NCBI GenBank assembly: GCA_036389675.1
Contig: DASVWI010000019.1
Span: 410,015 to 474,014, forward strand
DNA: 64,000 bases
Direction of reading: 5' to 3'
DNA from: DASQYE01 sp036389675
Lineage (GTDB): Bacteria; Acidobacteriota; Blastocatellia; Pyrinomonadales; Pyrinomonadaceae
Shown: in pieces, positions 1 to 7,969 of the stretch
How positions within the stretch are numbered: position 1 is the stretch's first letter
Layout of the letters: every line of letters begins with the position of its first letter
Made by a program: the position numbers and the translations under genes
Notes under the pieces: generated by a model
Seen by the model: only the letters and a program-made list of their open reading frames with translations
The model's database searches: none
What the model was told of the DNA's origin: nothing

Positions 1-465
1 TCGGAAATACTGGCGGTAAACGTCCGGGTTACCGTAACGCGAGTTGTAGTCCTTCGAAGCATTACGATAGGTGCTACTGTCGGCGTAGTCGTACTGCCGA
101 CCGCGATTGCGGTCGTTGCGGCCTTCCTTGATGCCTTCGTTGTAGCCGGCGTTCAGGGCCGTCTGGACGATCTGGTTCGAGACACCGTAGCCGTTGTTGC
201 CATAGTAGCCGTTGTTGCCGTAGTAACCGTTGTTGCCATAACCGTAATTGTCGTAACGGCTGGCTTGACGCTGACGGCGAATCTGTTCGCGCTGGTACTG
301 GCGTTGGCGACGTTGCTGCTCGCGCTCGTAGCGGCGCTGCTGACGCCAGTAATCATCCTGATACTGCGCCTGCGTCGTCACACTTGACGCCATACCTATA
401 CCGAACAGTAAAGAAGATGCCAGGATTAGTCTCCCGATTTTGGTCTGCAAGTGATTTAAATTCAT
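1..465 (-). CDS. Hypothetical secreted Tyr/Asn/Arg-rich protein, partial
   Basis: The frame is open for 155 codons from an ATG at 465 and runs off the left edge, so the C-terminus is missing. The start is set by a strong AAGGAGG just upstream of the ATG. Residues 1-33 form a signal peptide (MNLNHLQTKIGRLILASSLL, ending around TTQAQ). Next comes a basic Gln/Arg-rich stretch, then three copies of GNNGYYG, then the segment ALNAGYNEGIKEGRNDRNRG. The AGYNEG-x-xGR-x-DR pattern recurs in exported acidobacterial proteins of unknown function (from memory). No catalytic motif is visible. It is divergent from the protease at 825. Secretion is well supported; the function is unknown. Confidence 0.75.
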   Translation of the reverse strand, partial: MNLNHLQTKIGRLILASSLLFGIGMASSVTTQAQYQDDYWRQQRRYEREQQRRQRQYQREQIRRQRQASRYDNYGYGNNGYYGNNGYYGNNGYGVSNQIVQTALNAGYNEGIKEGRNDRNRGRQYDYADSSTYRNASKDYNSRYGNPDVYRQYFR

Positions 466-824
466 ACTGAACCTCCTTCTTAACAGTGATACTGGCAAAT
501 GACATGCCCTTGAGGGGCTTCGACGTTGCTTTTAGCTTGCAGCCGGATTGCGAAATTCTTGTTTCGCCGACCTGCCTGACTATTGACAACATCTCCGCAC
601 AGGCATAACTTACCTTCGCCAGTCTGCTACCAATGAGAGCTTCTCTGTCAGCCTCGCGAAGCTCTACCGTTTTAAAACGCGCAGAAGAATAAAGCTGAGA
701 GCCGCCCCCGCAGGAGAGTATGCGGAACATGGCCCGGCGCTCTCTCTCTTGTAGTCTTAAGTGGCACTCCGTTCGTGTTCGCTTGTCACCGCAACTCGTC
801 ACTTGCCGGGAGGAGAACCCAAAG
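466..824. other. Divergent intergenic region
   Basis: This stretch separates the leftward secreted protein from the rightward protease and must hold both promoters. The only clear sites are the two ribosome binding sites at its ends (AAGGAGG on the minus strand, GGGAGGAGA before 825). Reading frames across it are shadows without family features. No confident -35/-10 pair was found. Confidence 0.4.
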
Positions 825-1547
825 ATGAAAAGGAAACTTTGCAGCCTTGCTTTTGTCGCCGTATTGCTCCTGACGCTTGTGCCCCTCTGCGGGGCGGGCG
901 ACACGCCCCCCTTGATGGCGAAACAATCCAACTACACGCTCTCGCTGGAATTGAAGTTCACCAGGAAGAATCAGAATTCGCTGCAACGCGCGATCTCTTT
1001 TCTTGACTGGGGGCCGAACGGTTACGCGACGGGCTTTCTCGTCGCCGACGGATTGGTGATGACGGCCTATCACGTTGTTTCAGGCGACCTGAGCGTGCCC
1101 AAGAGAGTCGTCCTCGGGTTCGGCGCGAAGGATGAGCTTGAGGTTGATGTACACATCAACGGCTGTCAGGCGACGGTCATCAAGGTGGATAAGGAGGCCG
1201 ATCTGGCGCTGCTGCGCGTGTGCCAGTTGCGAAAGGGAATCAGCGCCCCGGCCTTTCAGGCCAGCCTCAGCAAAGACGAGAACATCCTTCTCATCGCCAG
1301 ACCGCGCGGCAATAAGATGTTCCGGCGGGGAATCTTCACCGGGCCGTACATGATGCACGGCCAGCAATACCTCGGGGCGAAAATCGACGGCCACGACGGT
1401 TACTCTGGGAGCCCCGTTTATAACGACAGGGCGGAGCTGGTGGGGGTGTTCAGCGGCTATGACTGGTCGAAAAAACTCGCTGTCATCAGCCCCGGAGAAA
1501 GAGCGCAGAGGCTGCTTCAGGACTACATTTCGAGCCCCAGACCTTAA
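825..1547 (+). CDS. Secreted trypsin-like serine protease
   Basis: A 240-residue protein of the chymotrypsin-fold (S1/HtrA-like) serine protease group. Residues 1-25 are a signal peptide (MKRKLCSLAF-VAVLLLTLVP). The catalytic triad is readable: His83 in LVMTAYHVVSG, Asp126 in EADLALLRV and Ser194 in DGYSGSPVYN. The ATG at 825 is chosen because GGGAGGAGA precedes it; an upstream in-frame ATG at 720 would place a non-hydrophobic leader before the signal peptide. No PDZ domain follows, so it is shorter than DegP/HtrA proteins. It is probably a periplasmic or exported protease. The specific substrate is unknown. A strong hairpin terminator lies downstream. Confidence 0.85.
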   Translation: MKRKLCSLAFVAVLLLTLVPLCGAGDTPPLMAKQSNYTLSLELKFTRKNQNSLQRAISFLDWGPNGYATGFLVADGLVMTAYHVVSGDLSVPKRVVLGFGAKDELEVDVHINGCQATVIKVDKEADLALLRVCQLRKGISAPAFQASLSKDENILLIARPRGNKMFRRGIFTGPYMMHGQQYLGAKIDGHDGYSGSPVYNDRAELVGVFSGYDWSKKLAVISPGERAQRLLQDYISSPRP

Positions 1548-1614
1548 AGGCCGGGAGATAGATTTCCGAACGAGCGGGATCGTAGAGCGCCCGGCAGGGA
1601 ATCGATCAAAAGAG

Positions 1615-1658
1615 AAACGGCAGCTCGAAGGAAGGTGAAGCCTTCGGGCTGCCGTTTT
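1615..1658 (+). terminator. Rho-independent terminator
   Basis: AAACGGCAGC, a short stem continuation, then GGCTGCCGTTTTGTG. About 17 paired bases with a small loop, followed by TTTT. It ends the protease transcript and is near-symmetric, so it may also serve the leftward gene that ends at 1723. Confidence 0.8.
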
Positions 1659-1722
1659 GTGTCGTGCGCTCAGGATTACTGGTTATGGGGCTCTTGCTTG
1701 CGGGCTCTCCGGCCCGCGAGCT

Positions 1723-2205
1723 TTATTTTGCGAGGACGGCGATTTCTACCGTCGAGGTGAGACGCGCAGGGGCGGGCTGGCTCTGCGAGGGATTGCTCGC
1801 CAGTTCGCTCTCGATGGCTCGCTCGCTTCTGGACCTGGGAAGCTGGCGTCCTTCGCTCTCTCCGGCGCTCCACATCTCCGCCAGAAAAGTGCGCTCACCG
1901 TAGCGATTGAAGACCAGCACACTCTTCGGTCTGGGATTAGTGGCATGTACCCTGTTGGTCAAACGCGTCACACCTTCCCGGCCCTTGGCGCTGACGTGCA
2001 GCATCACAGTGCCGTCCGCCGTCTGGACGTTGGTGATCGTGTACTGACCAGCCGGGAGCGTCTCGTTGCCGACCGTGAATGCGAACGGGATACTGGCCGT
2101 GTATTCTTTGCGCGACTGTGCCTGCGCGCGGCCTGCCGCTGCGACGAGCGTGAAGAGGGCGACGAGGCTCATCATTGTCAGGGATTTGAGAATCTGCTTT
2201 TTCAT
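1723..2205 (-). CDS. Secreted acidobacterial domain protein (IPF-VGN-LPAG type)
   Basis: A 160-residue protein with a clear signal peptide (MKKQILKSLTMMSLVALFTL, cleavage near AQAQ). The core ASIPFAFTVGNETLPAGQY is followed by a beta-rich stretch ending near LVFNRYGERTFLAEMW. This matches a small exported domain that is abundant in Acidobacteriota and has no known function. The Ser/Arg/Ala-rich tail (residues 118-150) looks disordered. AGAAGGAG precedes the ATG at 2205. It is convergent with the protease and divergent from the sigma-factor operon. Confidence 0.8.
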   Translation of the reverse strand: MKKQILKSLTMMSLVALFTLVAAAGRAQAQSRKEYTASIPFAFTVGNETLPAGQYTITNVQTADGTVMLHVSAKGREGVTRLTNRVHATNPRPKSVLVFNRYGERTFLAEMWSAGESEGRQLPRSRSERAIESELASNPSQSQPAPARLTSTVEIAVLAK

Positions 2206-2486
2206 GTCTGGCTCCTTCTAAAAACTCTTTTCTGTGCGGTGGTTGAAGCTGCCCGTTCCCGCTGTTTGCGGTTGGTCTTTGTGTGCTCGCCTGTTTCGAG
2301 CCGCCAACCGTCTCGATTACTGCTTCACCCATCTACGCGACAGCACACCGAAAAAACCACCATCAGGTCGGAAATTTTTTTCGGCCACGGAAATTTCCAG
2401 CGTATCGTCGGGAGGAAAAGTGCTACAATCCGCGCCGCCGACGGCGGATCGCTTCGTTCTCTTACCTTTGAGGGGCTTAGGAAGTT

Positions 2487-3071
2487 ATGACGGCCTCACA
2501 CTCGCCGGAAAAGATGACCCGACTGCTCCTCGATTGGAGCGATGGAAATCAAGCCGCGCTTAACGAGTTGATTCCCCTCATCGAGCAGGAGCTGCATCGC
2601 ATCGCCCATCAATACATGAACCGGGAGAATCCCGGCCACACACTGCAAACCACCGCGCTCGTCAACGAAGCCTACCTGCGGCTCATAGATCAAAAGAAAG
2701 TCCGCTGGCAGAACCGCGCGCACTTTTTCGCCATTGCCGCCCAGACCATGCGGCGCATCCTGATCGACCACGCACGCAAATCCGCCCGCGCCAAGCGTGG
2801 TGGAAAAGCTCGAAAAATATCGCTAGATGAAGTAGCGATTGTTTCCGAGGAGCGGGCCGACGAGTTGGTCGCTCTGGACGAAGCCCTGGAACGCTTGAGC
2901 GCCATCGACCCGCGACGGGGGCAGGTGGTCGAGCTGCGCTTCTACGGCGGGCTGAACACGGACGAGATAGCGGAGGTTCTCGGCATCTCGCCCAACACGG
3001 TGACGCGTGATTGGAATATGGCTAGAGCCTGGCTCTCGCGCGAGCTCAGGCAAGAGGACTCAATGGGATGA
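2487..3071 (+). CDS. ECF-family RNA polymerase sigma factor
   Basis: A 194-residue sigma-70 family factor of the ECF type common in Acidobacteriota and Planctomycetes. Region 2 spans about residues 28-95 (LVNEAYLRLIDQKKVRWQNR, AHFFAIAAQTMRRILIDHAR). Region 4 spans about 130-188, with the helix-turn-helix GLNTDEIAEVLGISPNTVTR. No anti-sigma factor gene is next to it. Its stop overlaps the kinase start in ATGA, so the two are translationally coupled. ECF groups paired with Ser/Thr kinases are established, and the kinase is the likely controller. AGGAAG precedes the ATG. Confidence 0.9.
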   Translation: MTASHSPEKMTRLLLDWSDGNQAALNELIPLIEQELHRIAHQYMNRENPGHTLQTTALVNEAYLRLIDQKKVRWQNRAHFFAIAAQTMRRILIDHARKSARAKRGGKARKISLDEVAIVSEERADELVALDEALERLSAIDPRRGQVVELRFYGGLNTDEIAEVLGISPNTVTRDWNMARAWLSRELRQEDSMG

Positions 3072-6000
3072 AGGATGAGCGCTGGCAAAAGATAAGCGGC
3101 ATCTTCAACGCAGCGCTTGAGCGCCCCGCCGAGGAGCGCGCCGCCTACCTGCGCGCGGCCTGCGAGCAGGACGAACCCTTGCGCTGCGAAGTCGAAACGC
3201 TCCTCGCCGCCTTTGAGCAGGAAGGCCAGTTGATCGATGCCCCGGCGATTGAGGCGGCGGCCCCCATCTTTGCGAACACGGGCGAGAAGCTGGCGGCGGG
3301 CAAGTCCATTAACAATTACAGGGTGATCGAGCAGATAGGCGTCGGCGGGATGGGCGAAGTCTATCTGGCGCTCGACACGCGCCTCGGGCGCAGGGTCGCG
3401 CTCAAGCTGCTGCCCGCATATTTCACTAAGGACGAGAATCGTCTGCGCCGCTTTCGACAGGAGGCTTGCGCCGCCTCAGCCCTGAACCACCCGAACATCA
3501 TCACGGTTTACGAGATCGGAGAATCCGAAGGCCGTCACTTCATCGCCACCGAGCTGATAGAGGGCACGACGCTGCGCGACCGCATCAGGAGCAAGCGTAT
3601 TAAGCTGACGGAGGCGCTCGACATAGCCGTGCAGGCGGCGGGCGCTTTAACCGCCGCGCACGCGGCAGGCATAGTGCACCGCGACATCAAGCCGGAAAAC
3701 ATCATGCTGCGGACGGACGGCTACGTCAAAGTGCTGGACTTCGGCCTCGCCAAAGCGACAGAGCGCAGGATCACTTCGCTCGATACGGACGCAGACACGC
3801 AGATGCTGATCAATACAGACCCGGGCGTGGTGATGGGCACGATCAGCTATATGTCGCCGGAGCAGGCGCGCGGGCTCGACGTGGACGAGCGAACAGATAT
3901 ATGGAGCCTCGGCTGTGTGGTCTACGAGATGGTCGCCGGCTGCCTGCCATTTGAAGGAGGGACGACGAGCGAGATCGCGGCTTCGATTCTGGGCGACGAG
4001 GAGCAGCAGCCGCTCGCACGCTACTCAAGGGATGTGCCCCCGGAGCTGGAGCGAATCGTTACCAAGGCCCTCTGTAAAGAGCGGGACGAGCGTTATCAAA
4101 CGGCCAGGGACTTCTTCATCGATTTAAAGAACCTGAAGCAGGAGCTCGACTTCGAGGCAAAGCTGCAACGCAAAGGGGTTCATCGCTCGGCCAGTCGCGA
4201 GTCCCGGCAGGCGTCAGTAGAAACCGTCATTGAAGAAGACGCCCCGTCATCAATAGCACAGCCCACTGAGATCATCCCGCCCGTCGCCGCCGAGCTCCCG
4301 GTCGAAGAGAGGAGAACGCGCATCGTCAGTCCCGAGACGACAGAAGGCGGGCGCAATAGAGAGACGACGGCTTTAGCGACAGAGGTTGCTGCCCCTCTTC
4401 GGAAGCAGAGCATGGCGCGCGCGAGTGTGCTGGCGGCGGTCGCGCTTCTGCTGCTGCTTGCGAGCGGCGCATCTTGGCTCTACTGGCGCAACGCGAACCT
4501 GAGACGGGCAAGGCAAACCGTGCCTCGCATAGAAGCGCTGGCGCAGGCGAAAAACTATTTCGAGGCATATGATCTGGCCCTCGAAGCTCAGAAGTACCTG
4601 CCGGACGACCCGACGATCATGCGCCTGATGCCCACCATCGCCGACAATCTGACGGTTTCGACAGAGCCCGCCGGGGCGCGCGTCTACCTCAAACGCTTTT
4701 CACCCGATCAATCCGGCAATTTCCCGCCGCGTCAATTGATCGGGACTACGCCCGTCAATAATCTACGCATCGCGCGCGGAGACTACATTCTGTACATTGA
4801 GCGCGACGGCTACGCTAAAGTCGAGCGAACGATCTCGGGCGCATTATGGACGGACGGGCCGAGCCTGTTGATTCCGCCGCCGCTCAAAATCGAGACGAAA
4901 CTGGTCGAGGCCGCCAGATTGCCCGAGCGCATGGTGTTCGTGCCCGGCGGCGATTACCGCATCGTCGCATGGAGAAGGCCGACGGACGAGCGCGTGCGGC
5001 TCGACGATTTCCTGATAGACAAATACGAGGTCAGCAACGAGGAGTATAGGGAGTTCATCAACGCGGGCGGTTATCTGAAGAAGCAATTCTGGAACTACCC
5101 TTTCATCAAAGAGGGACGGACGATGACGTGGGAAGAGGCGATGCGTGAATTTGTCGATCGCACGGGGCTGCCAGGCCCACGCAGTTGGTCGAGCCAGAAT
5201 TACCCGCAGGGCATGGCCCGCCATCCCGTCACGGACATCAACTGGTACGAGGCCGCGGCCTACGCCGCCTTCCGTGGCAAGCAGCTTCCGACGATCTTTC
5301 AGTGGGAGAAGGCTGCGCGCAACGGCGAGGCCTCTTTTGCCGGTCTGACCATGCCGTGGGGAATTACGGGAGAGTCAAACGACACGCGCGCAAACTTCAA
5401 GGGACACGGCACGCTGCCGGTTGACAGCATGGAATTCGGGATGAGTCCTTACGGGGCTTTCAACATGGCCGGCAACGTGGCCGAGTGGTGTTTGAATGAA
5501 ACTTCGGAAGCCTTTATCACGAGCGGCGGGTCGTGGGAAGACCCCTTCTACCTGTTCGGATATTACGGCGCTTATCCGGGTTTTTACAGTTCCAATAAGC
5601 TCGGTTTCCGCTGCGTGCTGAACCTTCCCGGCTCCGTGAGCGATCAGGGCGCGCGGAAGATCAGGCTCGAAGAGGAAGTCCCCAACTATAGGGCGGCGAG
5701 CGAGGCGAGCGTCAGATCATGGCTCCGCTATTACGAGTATGAGCGCACTCCGCTCGATCCTCAGATCGTCGATGTCGTAGAAACGCAGGAGTGGCGGCGC
5801 GAGAAGATCACCTACAACGGCGCGGGCGGCGAGCGTGCTCTGGCCTATCTCTACCTCCCCAAAAATTTTCGCGGGCCTTTTCAGGTCATCAACTTCATGC
5901 CTGCGGGCGATGTCTTTAATCGCGGGCGCACTCTGACGGAATCCACAGAGGCCAATCTGGCCCCACACATCAAATCCGGGCGCGCCGTCTTCACCGTTGT

Positions 6001-6511
6001 CCTCAAGGGTTTTCTCGAACGCGACCTGCCGCCCGATTACAGGTCGCCCGCGACGGAGACAATCGAGTTTGTCGAAAAGGCTGCACAAATGATCAAGGAC
6101 GTTCGCCGGGGCCTCGACTACCTTGAGATGCGAAGCGACATAGACTCCGGCAAGATGGCTTACTTAGCGCCCAGCTCAGCCAACTTCCAGCTCATCCTGC
6201 CCGCCGTGGAGACGCGCTACAGGACTGTGATCTTTCAGGGGAGCGGCCTGCGTAAATATATGGGGCAGTGGATACCCGCAGCCAATCCGATCAACTTCGT
6301 CGGGCTCATCAAAGTGCCCAAGCTCATGCTGCAAGGACGATACGACGAAGCCTCGCCGCTCAAGACCGAAGCCGAGCCGCTCTATCAAATGCTCCGCGAG
6401 CCCAAGCGATTGACCATCTTTGAAGGCGGCCACATCCCCGCCCCGCAAATCGCCGTGCCCACCCTCAACAACTGGCTCGACGAAACCCTCGGCCCCGTCA
6501 GGCACGAATAG
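3068..6511 (+). CDS. Ser/Thr protein kinase with PEGA, FGE-sulfatase and hydrolase-like domains
   Basis: A 1147-residue multidomain kinase. An N-terminal region (1-80) precedes the kinase domain (about 84-360): Gly loop GVGGMGEV at 91-98, Lys113, HRDIKPEN at 204-211 and DFG at 224-226, so it should be active. A charged linker leads to one transmembrane helix (about 452-472, VLAAVALLLLLASGASWLYW). A PEGA domain (about 527-590) follows, then an FGE-sulfatase/SUMF1 domain (about 620-852; GNVAEWCLN, GGSWEDPF, GFRCVLN). A C-terminal alpha/beta-hydrolase-like region (about 905-1140) ends with DEASPL and GGHIPAP. Its nucleophile elbow reads APSSAN instead of GxSxG, so esterase activity is doubtful. 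The extracytoplasmic half probably senses or binds something. The overlap with the sigma gene suggests a single signalling unit. Confidence 0.9.
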   Translation: MKDERWQKISGIFNAALERPAEERAAYLRAACEQDEPLRCEVETLLAAFEQEGQLIDAPAIEAAAPIFANTGEKLAAGKSINNYRVIEQIGVGGMGEVYLALDTRLGRRVALKLLPAYFTKDENRLRRFRQEACAASALNHPNIITVYEIGESEGRHFIATELIEGTTLRDRIRSKRIKLTEALDIAVQAAGALTAAHAAGIVHRDIKPENIMLRTDGYVKVLDFGLAKATERRITSLDTDADTQMLINTDPGVVMGTISYMSPEQARGLDVDERTDIWSLGCVVYEMVAGCLPFEGGTTSEIAASILGDEEQQPLARYSRDVPPELERIVTKALCKERDERYQTARDFFIDLKNLKQELDFEAKLQRKGVHRSASRESRQASVETVIEEDAPSSIAQPTEIIPPVAAELPVEERRTRIVSPETTEGGRNRETTALATEVAAPLRKQSMARASVLAAVALLLLLASGASWLYWRNANLRRARQTVPRIEALAQAKNYFEAYDLALEAQKYLPDDPTIMRLMPTIADNLTVSTEPAGARVYLKRFSPDQSGNFPPRQLIGTTPVNNLRIARGDYILYIERDGYAKVERTISGALWTDGPSLLIPPPLKIETKLVEAARLPERMVFVPGGDYRIVAWRRPTDERVRLDDFLIDKYEVSNEEYREFINAGGYLKKQFWNYPFIKEGRTMTWEEAMREFVDRTGLPGPRSWSSQNYPQGMARHPVTDINWYEAAAYAAFRGKQLPTIFQWEKAARNGEASFAGLTMPWGITGESNDTRANFKGHGTLPVDSMEFGMSPYGAFNMAGNVAEWCLNETSEAFITSGGSWEDPFYLFGYYGAYPGFYSSNKLGFRCVLNLPGSVSDQGARKIRLEEEVPNYRAASEASVRSWLRYYEYERTPLDPQIVDVVETQEWRREKITYNGAGGERALAYLYLPKNFRGPFQVINFMPAGDVFNRGRTLTESTEANLAPHIKSGRAVFTVVLKGFLERDLPPDYRSPATETIEFVEKAAQMIKDVRRGLDYLEMRSDIDSGKMAYLAPSSANFQLILPAVETRYRTVIFQGSGLRKYMGQWIPAANPINFVGLIKVPKLMLQGRYDEASPLKTEAEPLYQMLREPKRLTIFEGGHIPAPQIAVPTLNNWLDETLGPVRHE

Positions 6512-6512
6512 A

Positions 6513-6594
6513 AAGGATGAAGGCGGAAGGATGAAGGATGAAGTAAAAGCATTCAAGCATTTCCTTCCGCCTTCCGCCTTCCGCCTTCCGCCTT
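6513..6594. repeat. Heptamer hairpin element, GGATGAA family, copy A
   Basis: The left arm (6513-6543) is tandem 7-mers of the AAGGATG/AAGGCGG type, followed by the core GTAAAAGCATT. The right arm (about 6562-6594) is the inverse made of CCTTCCG units. It lies between the convergent kinase and amidohydrolase genes and could act as a bidirectional terminator or transcript-end hairpin. Other copies are at 9449, 19351, 47571 and 51088. Confidence 0.85.
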
Positions 6595-6598
6595 GCTC

Positions 6599-7969
6599 TT
6601 ACCTTCTATCCTTGAACTGCTCGTAGAGTTCCGTGTGGCGGCTGTTGAGCGGGAGCTGCCGACCGTTGATGAAGAGATAGCGAATGTGCGTGCGTGCGTC
6701 GAGGAGGTCGCCGTCTGTGATGGCGAGGTTGGCCGTCTTGCCCGGCTCGATTGTGCCGAGGCGGTCTGCGACGCCCATGATCTGCGCCGGGTAGAGGGTC
6801 ACGGCTTTGAGCGCTTCGTCGCGCGGCAGACCGAAGGAGGCGGCCATGCCCGCGTGATAGGGAAGATCGCGCACCTCCGGCCCCGTATCGCCCGAAGAGA
6901 TGCAGAAGCGCACTCCGGCCTGTTGCAGCTTGGCCGGATTCGTGTAGAGAACGTCGTAGTAGTCGTCTTCAAGCGGCGGAAGATCGCGCACGCTCGTCAC
7001 AATCACGGGGACGTTGCGCTCCTTCAACAGGCCCGTGGCTTTCCACGCTTCGCCGCCGCCGAGGATGATGGGCTTGAGGCGCATCTCGTCTGCGAAGCGC
7101 ACGGCGGCGCGTATCTCGCTTTCGCGGTCGGCGCGAAAAATTACCGGGCGCTCGCCGCGCACGTAGGGCACGAGCGAGGCGAGCACGACCGACTGGCTGG
7201 GGCGTGGAAGCTTTTGATCGCGGGCGTAGGCCTCCTGTGCCCGCCCGTAAGCTTCGGCATCGCGCAGCAGCTTACGCAGGCGATCAATCTGCTTGTCGCG
7301 CGTCGAGAGGGCCTCGGTGATGGGAATGTCCGTCGGCGCGGCGAAGAAGCCTCCGCCGTCGCTCGTCGCGGCGCGCGGAAAGTTGATGACCAGCGCCGCC
7401 GTCGGGACGACACTCATTTCGCCCGTCGTCGTGCCGTCCAGATTGATGATGGCGGCTTGGCCCGAGATGAGCCCGCCGCGCGGAAGCGACACGACGCTGG
7501 TGATGCCGTTGACGCGCGTGACGTTGACATGGGCGCTGTGCGGGTTGACGGCGTTGATGGCCGAAGCGTTCGGGTTCATCTCGCCGACTTCAGAGATGTC
7601 CACTCCGCCCGGCACGCCTAGATCAATCTCCTGTAGCCCGAGCGCCGTGCCGGCGTCGATCATCCCCGGATAAACTGAGAGCCCGCGCGCGTCTATCTCC
7701 TGCGCGCCCGCCGGAACCGCGACGCCCGCGCCGACCGATTCTATCTTCCCGTCGCGTATGACTATCGTGCCGTTCTCTATTTCCGGGCCGCTAAGGGTAA
7801 AGATGCGCGCGTTGCGAATGGCAAAGATTCCGCCCCTTGTGCCCGCCGCCTGCTGCACGACGGGGGAGAGCGCCGTCGCCCGCTGTGCCCGGATGTTGAT
7901 AGCTCCGATCAACGAAGCGCAGACGACACACAGGCAGGTGATTGTCCTGAGCTGATTTCGTATTCTCAT
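6599..7969 (-). CDS. Secreted amidohydrolase-family protein without HxH motif
   Basis: A 456-residue protein with a signal peptide (MRIRNQLRTITCLCVVCASL) and the composite fold of amidohydrolases: an N-terminal beta part (IRNARIFTLSGPEIENGTIV), a barrel, and the C-terminal GTIEPGKTANLAITDGD strand pair. Where active members have PGxxDxHxH, this one reads YPGMIDAGTALG, so the first metal site is gone. It may be a non-catalytic partner or use different ligands. Its ATG overlaps the stop of the upstream gene by one base (TGATG), indicating translational coupling. Confidence 0.85.
   Translation of the reverse strand: MRIRNQLRTITCLCVVCASLIGAINIRAQRATALSPVVQQAAGTRGGIFAIRNARIFTLSGPEIENGTIVIRDGKIESVGAGVAVPAGAQEIDARGLSVYPGMIDAGTALGLQEIDLGVPGGVDISEVGEMNPNASAINAVNPHSAHVNVTRVNGITSVVSLPRGGLISGQAAIINLDGTTTGEMSVVPTAALVINFPRAATSDGGGFFAAPTDIPITEALSTRDKQIDRLRKLLRDAEAYGRAQEAYARDQKLPRPSQSVVLASLVPYVRGERPVIFRADRESEIRAAVRFADEMRLKPIILGGGEAWKATGLLKERNVPVIVTSVRDLPPLEDDYYDVLYTNPAKLQQAGVRFCISSGDTGPEVRDLPYHAGMAASFGLPRDEALKAVTLYPAQIMGVADRLGTIEPGKTANLAITDGDLLDARTHIRYLFINGRQLPLNSRHTELYEQFKDRR

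Noticed and set aside
1657..2490. 277-codon plus-strand frame across the secreted protein at 1723
   Set aside because: No ribosome binding site, no domain, and it overlaps a minus-strand gene with a clear signal peptide.
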